A DNA stretch of 14,063 bases, taken from NCBI GenBank assembly GCA_030642865.1, contig DAOWMW010000008.1, positions 1 through 14,063 of the forward strand. Direction: 5' to 3'. The stretch comes from Desulfobacteraceae bacterium (lineage in GTDB: Bacteria; Desulfobacterota; Desulfobacteria; Desulfobacterales; BuS5). The translations under genes and the position numbers were made by a program. The stretch's first letter is position 1. Each line of letters opens with the position of its first letter. This document shows, in pieces, positions 5,750 to 14,063 of the stretch. The notes below the pieces were generated by a model. The model had not been told where the DNA came from and made no database searches. It was given only the letters and a program-made list of their open reading frames with translations.

Positions 5750-6805
5750 ATGAACTCCATAGAAAATTATGATTATGATCTCCCTGATGGACTTATAGCA
5801 CAGGAACCTGCAGGGCAACGGGATTGCTCAAACCTTCTTTTGCTCAATCGAAAAACAGGGGATACAAACCACCACAGATTTAATCAGATTGTCGACTTGC
5901 TTCTCCCCTCTGACATTCTCGTTGTAAACAATACCAGAGTTATTCCAGGAAGACTTTACGGAGCCAAAGATACAGGGGGGAAAGTAGAACTCCTTATCCT
6001 CGATTATTCCACCCCCACCTCCAGAGATAAGACCGATCCGACTTATACATGCCTGGTAAAATCATCTAAACGCTCAAAACCAGGAGCTACCCTCTATTTT
6101 AAGAAGGGGGTCACAGGAAAAATCATAAGCTGCAACAAAGAGCTCTACAGAGTTAAATTTTCATCCCCGAAAAATTTTGAAACAATTCTTTACCAAATTG
6201 GCGAGACAGCTCTACCACCATATGTAAAAAGGGAAGGAAAAAATTCGGTTACTAATGACAGAGAATCATACCAGACTGTCTATGCATCCTCCCATGGAGC
6301 CATTGCAGCCCCCACAGCAGGACTCCATTTTACTGATTCTCTCCTTGATAGAATAAAAATAAAAGGGATACAAATAGTCGAAATCACACTTCATGTGGGA
6401 TACGGTACGTTTATCCCTGTACGGGTCAGTGATATAAGGGAGCATAAAATGCATTCCGAAAGATATCAGGTTTCAGATTTTGCTGCGGAAACAATCAATG
6501 CAGCAAAGACAAAAGGGAATCGTGTTATCACTGTGGGGACCACATCTGTTCGTACTTTGGAATACCTCTCAAAAGATAATCCATCTATTCCTCCTGGAAA
6601 GGGAACCAACGATCTTTTTATCTATCCCGGTTACAAATTTAAAATTGTGGATGGAATCATAACGAATTTTCATCTTCCAAAATCGACACTTTTAATGCTT
6701 GTATCCGCCTTTGCTGGACGAAAAAATATTTTGCAGGCCTATGAAACTGCAATTAAGCACAGGTACAGATTTTACAGCTACGGAGATGCCATGTTTATTG
6801 TTTAG
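5750..6805 (+). CDS. queA: S-adenosylmethionine:tRNA ribosyltransferase-isomerase
   Basis: A 351-residue QueA, within the usual length. It transfers and isomerises the ribosyl part of S-adenosylmethionine onto preQ1 already in tRNA, making epoxyqueuosine at wobble position 34. Conserved blocks are present in order: YDYDLPDGLIAQEP (7-20), LVVNNTRVIPGRL, GGKVELL, APTAGLHFT (about 184-192), VGYGTFIPV, EHKMHSERY, VGTTSVRTLEY, and the C-terminal FIYPGYKFKIVDGIITNFHLPKST split across a usual loop, ending FYSYGDAMFIV. The start codon abuts the DUF2065 stop codon. The next gene in the pathway order, tgt, lies about 200 bases downstream behind its own promoter and a repeat. Confidence 0.97.
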   Translation: MNSIENYDYDLPDGLIAQEPAGQRDCSNLLLLNRKTGDTNHHRFNQIVDLLLPSDILVVNNTRVIPGRLYGAKDTGGKVELLILDYSTPTSRDKTDPTYTCLVKSSKRSKPGATLYFKKGVTGKIISCNKELYRVKFSSPKNFETILYQIGETALPPYVKREGKNSVTNDRESYQTVYASSHGAIAAPTAGLHFTDSLLDRIKIKGIQIVEITLHVGYGTFIPVRVSDIREHKMHSERYQVSDFAAETINAAKTKGNRVITVGTTSVRTLEYLSKDNPSIPPGKGTNDLFIYPGYKFKIVDGIITNFHLPKSTLLMLVSAFAGRKNILQAYETAIKHRYRFYSYGDAMFIV

Positions 6806-6811
6806 GCGAAG

Positions 6812-6840
6812 TTGACAGGGTAGATAATTGGTTAGATAAT
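6812..6840 (+). promoter_or_regulatory. Sigma70-type promoter of tgt-hemW
   Basis: TTGACA (6812-6817) and GATAAT (6835-6840) are exactly 17 nt apart, a near-consensus promoter. It lies directly after the queA stop codon. The predicted start point, near 6847, falls at the first bases of the 6850-6968 repeat, so the repeat would form the tgt 5' leader. Confidence 0.6.
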
Positions 6841-6849
6841 AAATTCCGG

Positions 6850-6968
6850 GAAAAACCGAGGTATTACGTCAGCAGGAAATAACACCCAGTGGGTTAAAAT
6901 ATATAGCAAAATATCCTGTGATCATCTTGGCTAATAGCTAACTGCTAACCGCACAGCTTGATAAATTT
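6850..6968 (+). repeat. Roughly 120-bp repeat, copy upstream of tgt
   Basis: The second copy of the 5361-5486 repeat, in the same orientation. It fills most of the queA-tgt gap, from the predicted transcription start to about 35 bases before the tgt ATG. Near its end it contains gctaatagctaactgctaac, a run of imperfect gctaa units. No preQ1 riboswitch consensus was recognised in it. Confidence 0.75.
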
Positions 6969-6982
6969 CAGCAATGGGCTGA

Positions 6983-9237
<2,255 letters not shown>

Positions 9238-9260
<23 letters not shown>

Positions 9261-10353
9261 TAACGCTCAGATAAAATCGGGCATGACTTATGGGTGCCGC
9301 CATATTCGCACGGTGATTGGCAAGAATACCAGCAAAGTCACTATCTGTAATTATCCATGGTTCAAGCTCTGAAGCCATACGGCACATTGAAATGGCATGG
9401 TGAAGTCCGTCTAAAGAGTTACGTGAATGTAAAATCCCGTAAAAATCTTTTTCAGTCGCCTCAAGAATTATCAGCAACGCACTTGCCACACCTTTTGCAT
9501 AAAAAAAGTAATCATCAGATTTAAAAAAACTTACTTCAGACCCATCATCTTCTTTTTGCTTGACCAGGTTCTCATCACAGCTTCCAAGAAGATTCTGATA
9601 GGTCTTGAGAAGGGGCAACAGGTTGTCTGCCCTGTTATAAAAAGAAGCTTCACCTCTTTTTAATTTTTCCATATAAAGCGAAAACCACTTAAGGCCGGCA
9701 CGATACTTTGATTCAGGGGAAGGGAACCAGTAACGCTCAGGTTTCACCATGAACCAGTTCATGGCCTGTTCAAGGTTCTCGTCAAAGGAGACGCTTGCCC
9801 CTGTCCGTGCTATTCTCTCAGCAAGAACAACTGCAGTTCTCCGTGTAACTTCAAGGACACCCAACTGAAAATTATTAATATTATCCGTAAAATTCAAAAT
9901 ATCATTGGGCCGCCAGCCCCAGAACCTTTGATTCAGCTCATAGGCTAAAGGACGTATAATCGCAGCTACGAATTCAACCCCGACAACATTATTTCCTCCA
10001 CTATCTGGAATTCCATGCAGCCCTCCCCTGGCTGGTTCTGCTGGTGCGGCAATATGCTCAGGAACTTTTTCAGATGGGCCAAGAGGGTGTTGGGAAACTT
10101 TTTTCGACTCAACAGGATGTGGTACCGGATGAAAATCAATCTCATCAGTTTTCATCGGCAAAATATCTGCTGGTTCTTCATCCATGTGGGAGTCCATCGC
10201 ATCAACAGATTCTGCATCCGGTTTCGTGGGCACCCTGGCATATTCTGTTTTCTCTAAAAAACCTGTTGCAGCACCTATTATCCATAATACCGATATAACC
10301 AGAATTATTCCAATCATAATACGTTTTACAGCAAAGCTTTTAAATCCTTCCAT
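9238..10353 (-). CDS. DUF2333 family inner-membrane protein
   Basis: A protein of about 371 residues. A single membrane anchor lies near the N-terminus (about residues 10-30: RIMIGIILVISVLWIIGAA). A low-complexity linker rich in Pro, Glu and His follows (about 35-105), then a soluble domain, probably periplasmic. The domain keeps family-like blocks: RFWGWRPNDI, NFQLGVLEVTRRTAVVLAERI, MNWFMVKPERYWFPSPESKYRAG, FYNRADNLL and DDYFFYAKGVASALL. The function of this family is unknown. The ATG at 10351-10353 is taken as start, with purine-rich sequence upstream; a GTG at 10368 would add five residues. Its end overlaps hemW, and a palindromic repeat separates it from selB. Confidence 0.85.
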
Positions 10354-10385
10354 CCTGTCACACCCCACATCTTAATAAATGGTTA

Positions 10386-10418
10386 AGGATTGTGAATTTA
10401 TTTCATCCCCAATCCTAA
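10386..10418 (-). repeat. Short palindromic repeat, about 33 bp (copy B)
   Basis: Read on the minus strand this copy starts TTAGGATTGGGG and ends TTCACAATCCT. It differs by one base from the copy at 12507-12539, in opposite orientation, so the two flank selB as inverted repeats. Its ends AGGATTG and CAATCCT pair perfectly. It meets the 166-bp palindromic repeat at 10414 and shares the TTAGG junction. Confidence 0.7.
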
Positions 10419-10579
10419 GAGCTCGCTCAAAAATAACTTAGCATTTTAAGCGTCGATCCATCCTGCCTGACTGCGTTACGAAAACGTATAAATAGCTTGA
10501 TATTCCTGCGTTTTCACGCCTTGTCAGGCAGGCGCCTCAACACTTAAAATTGCCAATTTATTTTCGATCGAATCCTAAG
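10414..10579 (-). repeat. Palindromic MITE-like repeat, complete (copy 3)
   Basis: A third copy of the long palindrome, reversed relative to the copy at 1013-1176, with the centre near 10497. Conserved internal stretches include the cgcctcaacacttaaaattg arm and the tcctgcctgactgcgttacg arm. It lies between selB and the DUF2333 gene. Its first bases on the minus strand (CTTAGG) contain the selB stop codon TAG. Confidence 0.8.
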
Positions 10580-12485
10580 AACGTCGCAATTTACGAATAT
10601 CACCGATACGTATGGTCACATTTTCAGAATCAAAATACTCGATTAAGGGGATGAGATATTTTCGAGAAACTCCAGCCAGTACTTTAAACTGCGGAGTCGT
10701 CATTTCATCATTCTGCTTAAGAAAATCGACCATCCTTTTTCTTAAATCATCCACATGCTTTGTATAAAAATACAAATCTTCCTTAACTTTTACGACATGC
10801 CCCTGCTCCAGAATAACCATTAGTATATCCAGCCCCCTCTTGTGATCTATATTTAACGTTTTTATTACATCCTTAAAATAAGGAGGCGTAAGGGGAGCAT
10901 TCTCATAAAACGTAATAATTTTTTCTCTTAACTCAGTCTGATCAACTCCAAGGGAAACAGTATGGGATGGAAGACGAACCAACTCTTCTTCGGATATTAT
11001 ATCCTTATCCTTTATCATTCTGGTAATTAAAAAATTAAAAAGCCTGGGCTCCAGTATAAATTGGAACTTGGATTTAAGCTCCTCTTTAGGCATACCATTT
11101 TTTAAAGGATTAGCCCCATGATACCTGGTTAAAACAGCATATGTTTCCTTTTTTAATTTTTCGAGAGCGTTATTATGAAGATAAATTCTATTTTCCCTGT
11201 CAGCACACAGAACAATCCTTTTTGACATAAACCCTGACAAAATATTATCCAGAGCTTTTTCGCTCACATTTCCCATAATCTTGAGATCAGAAAAAGAAAC
11301 ACCCTTAAAACCTGCAGCGTCAATGGAATGACAAATAATTTCATCATCAGAAGAATCAACAATGGAGTCGAGCATCTTCAAAACATCAGGCTTATGACGC
11401 TTATGTTTCTGCGGAATAGGATTTAAAACATACCCCCCCCCTATGGTACGGACGGGAGAATAGCTTCGTATCACAAACCTGTCAGCATTCACAAGAACAA
11501 CCGGAGTATCAAGCCTTATCTGTGCCATGGCCTCCTTGCCCGGAGAAAGCTCATCCTGATCAAGGAGCAAAATAATACCCAGGATTTCGCTGGTTCCAGC
11601 ATGAAATCTGATACGAGTACGATTTTTAAAAGATTTCCTGTTGCTCGAAAGATATTGAAATGAAACATCTATCATATAACTCGGTTTCAAAGAACCTGGC
11701 ATTGAAAGGATATCGCCACGATTTATGGAAGCCTTTTCAAGCCCCTGAAAATTTATTGCCGTGCGCATCCCTGCCACAGCTGTCTGAACATTTTCGCCAT
11801 GTACCTGCAGCCCCCTGACCCTGGAAGTTATCAAAGAGGGATATATCGTTATGGTATCACCCACATTTACAGAGCCTGTAATAAGTGTCCCTGTTATAAC
11901 TGTACCAAATCCCTTAATCGTGAAAACCCTGTCCACAGGAAGCCTGAAAATACCTGAAGAAGCATGGGACGGGATATCAGCACTTAAATCCTGAAGGGTC
12001 TGAATAAATTTGGGGATACCCTCGCCTGAAGTAGAGGAAACAGGAACAATAGGCATACCTTCTAAAAAAGTTTCATTTGTAAAATCAGTCACATCATCTT
12101 TCACCAGTTCAAGCCATTCTTCATCAACAAGGTCAATCTTTGTCAGGGCCACAAATCCATGTTTAATTCCCAAAAGAGTACATATTTCCATATGCTCCCG
12201 TGTCTGCGGCATTACCCCCTCATCTGCGGCAATTATCAAAACCAGAATATCGATTCCAGTGGCACCGGCAACCATATTTTTTACGAATTTTTCGTGCCCG
12301 GGCACATCCACGATCCCCACATGCAAATCAGCAGAAAGGTCAAGGGATGCAAATCCCAGCTCTATGGTTATACCCCGTAGCTTTTCTTCCTTTAACCGAT
12401 CAGTATCGACCCCGGTAAGGGCTTTAACAAGAGTTGTCTTCCCATGGTCAATATGCCCTGCCGTACCAAGAATAATCTGTTTCAC
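10575..12485 (-). CDS. selB: Selenocysteine-specific elongation factor SelB
   Basis: A 636-residue GTPase that delivers selenocysteinyl-tRNA to ribosomes at UGA codons marked by a SECIS hairpin. The G domain has [11 protein letters not shown] (7-17), the switch-like [10 protein letters not shown] (36-45), [12 protein letters not shown] (59-70) and TKID (114-117). EF-Tu-like domains 2 and 3 follow to about residue 360, then a C-terminal half of winged helices used to bind the SECIS RNA. The ending, with [23 protein letters not shown], is typical of the last winged helix. The GTG start is supported by AGGAG at 12494-12498, eight bases away. The TAG stop lies in the end of a palindromic repeat. 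selA and selC are not in this window. It implies that the organism makes selenoproteins. Confidence 0.96.
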   Translation of the reverse strand: MKQIILGTAGHIDHGKTTLVKALTGVDTDRLKEEKLRGITIELGFASLDLSADLHVGIVDVPGHEKFVKNMVAGATGIDILVLIIAADEGVMPQTREHMEICTLLGIKHGFVALTKIDLVDEEWLELVKDDVTDFTNETFLEGMPIVPVSSTSGEGIPKFIQTLQDLSADIPSHASSGIFRLPVDRVFTIKGFGTVITGTLITGSVNVGDTITIYPSLITSRVRGLQVHGENVQTAVAGMRTAINFQGLEKASINRGDILSMPGSLKPSYMIDVSFQYLSSNRKSFKNRTRIRFHAGTSEILGIILLLDQDELSPGKEAMAQIRLDTPVVLVNADRFVIRSYSPVRTIGGGYVLNPIPQKHKRHKPDVLKMLDSIVDSSDDEIICHSIDAAGFKGVSFSDLKIMGNVSEKALDNILSGFMSKRIVLCADRENRIYLHNNALEKLKKETYAVLTRYHGANPLKNGMPKEELKSKFQFILEPRLFNFLITRMIKDKDIISEEELVRLPSHTVSLGVDQTELREKIITFYENAPLTPPYFKDVIKTLNIDHKRGLDILMVILEQGHVVKVKEDLYFYTKHVDDLRKRMVDFLKQNDEMTTPQFKVLAGVSRKYLIPLIEYFDSENVTIRIGDIRKLRRS

Positions 12486-12506
12486 TAAATTTGCTCCTGT
12501 TATCAG

Positions 12507-12539
12507 TTAGGATTGGGGATGAAATAAATTCACGATCCT
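12507..12539 (+). repeat. Short palindromic repeat, about 33 bp (copy C)
   Basis: This copy begins TTAGGATTGGGG and ends TTCACGATCCT, with inverted ends AGGATTG/CGATCCT (one G-U type pair). It stands alone, without the long palindrome next to it, in the gap between the small membrane-protein gene and selB. It is inverted relative to the copy at 10386-10418 and nearly identical to it. Confidence 0.7.
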
Positions 12540-12551
12540 GATCTTTTTTAT

Positions 12552-12725
12552 TCAGCGTGATTTTCTATTCCTGAGATAATCGGCAAAATAGGCCAGCCCA
12601 ACCAATATGATTCCAAGGCCAATAACGTAAATAATCTGGGCATCAGGGTAAAAAAAACGTGATAAAATCACCGCAAATACTCCCCCTAAAACAGCCCGAA
12701 GAAAAAAAATGCCAAATTCACCCAA
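12552..12725 (-). CDS. Small two-helix membrane protein, TTG start
   Basis: A 57-codon frame that is easy to miss because it starts with TTG. The protein begins GEFGIFFLRAVLGG after the start residue and ends ADYLRNRKSR. It has two hydrophobic segments (about residues 5-25 and 31-48) separated by RFFYPDAQ, and a basic C-terminus. The composition is that of a real inner-membrane protein, not a chance frame. AAGG at 12733-12736 lies seven bases before the TTG; the frame is closed by a stop codon just upstream, so no earlier start exists. It is on the selB strand, 66 bases upstream of the selB start, and could be co-transcribed. I do not recognise the family, and no function is proposed. Confidence 0.65.
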   Translation of the reverse strand: MGEFGIFFLRAVLGGVFAVILSRFFYPDAQIIYVIGLGIILVGLAYFADYLRNRKSR

Positions 12726-12736
12726 AGCAACACCTT

Positions 12737-12764
12737 AGTATATCAAAAAAAGCAGGGAGTTCAA
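12737..12764 (-). promoter_or_regulatory. Possible promoter for the small protein and selB
   Basis: On the minus strand TTGAAC (12764-12759) and TATACT (12742-12737) are 16 nt apart. A start near 12730 would place the TTG start codon only a few bases into the transcript and leave out the AAGG, so either the mRNA is nearly leaderless or the real start point differs. Confidence 0.3.
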
Positions 12765-13128
12765 AATTTCTGCAAAATTCAAAAGCGCCAAATTTGAATA
12801 TCTCCGCAACAAGTTTATATTAAAAAATTGGCACTTTTTATAATTATAACCGTTAGATAAATATTTTCACTCGGTTATCGGTAATTGGAGTATTACAATA
12901 CACCTCCCTCCATCTGGACTTGTGCCAAATTTTATAAATTATGACACAATATAGCCTTCCTTTCAAGCATGAAAAAAAAGTCTCCCGCTATTTAAGACAA
13001 GCCAGCTAATTCCATATTAATGATTTCACGACACTATCGTACAAAATATTCAGTCAACCTGGATATAACTGAATGTAAACAGAAAAACAATTTTCATTAA
13101 AGCATTGGATAATATAGATCTTATCTGT
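12765..13128. other. Non-coding gap between divergent units
   Basis: No supported gene lies here. The DNA is AT-rich. It holds an imperfect inverted repeat (about 12756-12769 with 12790-12805, ggag...caaaattt against aatttgaatatctcc) and a 7-bp inverted pair, TTGGCAC at 12828-12834 and GTGCCAA at 12922-12928. I see no tRNA, riboswitch or CRISPR pattern. Confidence 0.4.
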
Positions 13129-13157
13129 TTGACATTACATTATTTTTTTTTTATGCT
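13129..13157 (+). promoter_or_regulatory. Sigma70-type promoter of the SH3 gene and hflX
   Basis: A perfect TTGACA (13129-13134) and TATGCT (13152-13157) are 17 nt apart with a T-rich spacer. Transcription would begin near 13164, giving a leader of about 75 nt. No terminator separates the SH3 gene from hflX, so both are probably read from here. Confidence 0.6.
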
Positions 13158-13237
13158 ATAAAGTACAAATTCACTTTTAAATAGCTATGTCGGACAAAAA
13201 TAATGAATCAATAACATATTTTACAGGAGTACAATTT

Positions 13238-13876
13238 ATGAAACACTTGATTCTTTTGGTAACTTTCATACTTTTATTTTCCGCAGCCGTATCAGCCGAG
13301 ACCTGCTATATTACCAATGATATCAAGGTCAACATAAGGACAGGGGCAGGAACAGACTACAATATAATAGCAATGCTGAAACCAGGCAATGCAGTGGAAT
13401 TAATCGAACGTGGTACTCAATGGTCACAAATAAAGCTCCCCAATGGCCGTGAAGGATGGATTTTAACCAGATTTATCAGCTCCAGCGAACCGAATTCTCT
13501 TAAGCTGGAACAACTCCGTAAACTCCACAGGGCACTTGCAACCAAATTTCCTCTCATACTTGAAGAGAACAAGGAGGTTCGACAGGAAAGCAGGGATCTC
13601 GCCAAAAAACTTAATACTTATCAAAAACAGAATAAGGAACTACGTAAATCATATAATAAATTAAAAGATGAGACTGCAGGTTTTTTTAAGCTTCAGGAAA
13701 ATTACGACGAAACGCGCCTTCACCTTTCCGAGCATACAGAGCAAATTGAAAAACTTAACAAAGAATTAACCCATAAATATATTGCTGCAGGTTCATGCGG
13801 AGCCGGCATATTGCTTTTAGGCTTTATCATCGGTTTCAGCACTAAGCGGCAACGGAGCAAGACATCTCGTTTTTAA
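13238..13876 (+). CDS. YgiM-like SH3-domain membrane protein
   Basis: A 212-residue envelope protein. The start ATG at 13238 follows AGGAG (13225-13229) by eight bases and opens a clear signal peptide (MKHLILLVTFILLFSAAVSA, cleavage likely before E). A bacterial SH3 domain (about residues 25-80) shows VNIRTGAGTDYNIIAMLKPG and W-S-Q-I-K-L...GREGWI. A Lys/Glu-rich coiled coil (about 85-180) and a C-terminal membrane helix (GAGILLLGFIIGF) with a basic tail follow. This domain order matches the family of Escherichia coli YgiM (TIGR04211 type). The role is unknown, probably periplasmic and linked to the cell envelope. An ATG at 13187 in frame would bury the signal peptide and is rejected. It is followed 33 bases later by hflX. 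Confidence 0.88.
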   Translation: MKHLILLVTFILLFSAAVSAETCYITNDIKVNIRTGAGTDYNIIAMLKPGNAVELIERGTQWSQIKLPNGREGWILTRFISSSEPNSLKLEQLRKLHRALATKFPLILEENKEVRQESRDLAKKLNTYQKQNKELRKSYNKLKDETAGFFKLQENYDETRLHLSEHTEQIEKLNKELTHKYIAAGSCGAGILLLGFIIGFSTKRQRSKTSRF

Positions 13877-13909
13877 AAAAATATCAAATTCTCTCTCTGT
13901 TGAAAAAAT

Positions 13910-14063
13910 ATGAACAAATTATATGGAAACAAAGGGAAACTTAAAGCAAGCCAAATTAAAAGGCTTGAAAAACTTTATCAGCGGCATATCCCCCCTGAGT
14001 TTATTATTACACCTGATCTTGCCCATGAAATCTGCAGTATCTCCCAGGAGATTCGCCGTCAAA
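13910..14063 (+). CDS. hflX: GTPase HflX, N-terminal fragment cut by window end
   Basis: The first 51 codons of a frame that runs out of the window. The segment LKASQIKRLEKLYQRHIPPE followed by TPDLAHEI and SQEIRRQ matches the N-terminus of HflX as found in deltaproteobacteria. HflX is a ribosome-binding GTPase that splits stalled ribosomes, notably after heat stress. The GTPase domain is outside the window, so the call rests on the N-terminus alone. There is no strong ribosome binding site before the ATG, and the gene follows the SH3 gene with a 33-base gap. Confidence 0.75.
   Translation, partial: MNKLYGNKGKLKASQIKRLEKLYQRHIPPEFIITPDLAHEICSISQEIRRQ

Noticed and set aside
6850..6968. preQ1 riboswitch in front of tgt
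   Set aside because: The class I loop and the A-rich tail that pairs next to the ribosome binding site are not present. The segment also has a second copy, so it is recorded as a repeat instead.
12010..12510. Plus-strand frame of 166 codons opposite selB
   Set aside because: It mirrors the conserved SelB GTPase domain; its Ser/Ile-rich composition is that of an antisense shadow.
12828..12842. Sigma54 promoter at TTGGCAC
   Set aside because: The -24 half is present, but no TTGC-like -12 element follows at the required spacing.
13187..13237. Upstream in-frame start for the SH3 protein
   Set aside because: It would place 17 polar residues before a clear signal peptide; the ATG at 13238 has a strong AGGAG at good spacing.

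Overview
The window looks like a chromosomal segment of a free-living, Gram-negative deltaproteobacterium, most likely a marine-type sulfate reducer of the Desulfobacterales. This is an inference from gene content and protein style, not a measured assignment. The supporting signs are a b/b' pair of F0 subunits in which one b has an N-terminal signal-like segment, a DUF2333 protein, a SelB factor (so selenoproteins are made), the queA-tgt-hemW order, a YgiM-like SH3 protein next to hflX, moderately AT-rich DNA and many palindromic intergenic repeats.

Layout. Positions 131-913 (-) encode a metallo-beta-lactamase-fold hydrolase, with copies of a palindromic repeat on either side. A good sigma70-type promoter at 1187-1215 and a roughly 290-nt leader precede a seven-gene F0 operon: atpZ, atpI, atpB (a), an unusual four-hairpin c subunit, a normal single-hairpin c subunit, and two b-type subunits (1514-5282). 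No F1 gene, and no delta subunit, is present. Next come a DUF2065 membrane protein and queA (5564-6805), then tgt and an overlapping hemW (7004-9260). A roughly 120-nt repeat lies in front of each of these two queuosine-linked units. A DUF2333 gene is convergent with hemW (9238-10353, -). It is followed by a palindromic repeat and selB (10575-12485, -), and by a 57-codon membrane-protein gene with a TTG start (12552-12725, -). After a roughly 500-nt gap, a YgiM-like SH3 protein (13238-13876, +) and the 5' end of hflX (13910 onward, +) close the window.

The most distinctive feature is the rotor. Single-hairpin c has the Na+-type signature with two carboxylates (E32 and E65, plus V63, S66, Y70). 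The 324-residue c protein is four such hairpins fused in tandem. Only hairpins 1 and 4 keep both carboxylates; in hairpins 2 and 3 the key Glu is Gln and the second Glu is Ser or Gly. A ring containing this protein would have positions that cannot carry an ion, which would change the ion:ATP ratio. Initiation signals favour the single-hairpin subunit: it has a perfect AGGAGG in an AT-rich leader and a hairpin after its stop codon.

Functional links are as follows. tgt and queA act in sequence in tRNA queuosine synthesis. hemW is a heme chaperone and is translationally linked to tgt. selB delivers Sec-tRNA. hflX rescues ribosomes. Three families of intergenic repeats (a palindrome of about 165 bp, a short palindrome of about 33 bp, and a repeat of about 120 bp) shape the spaces between genes.
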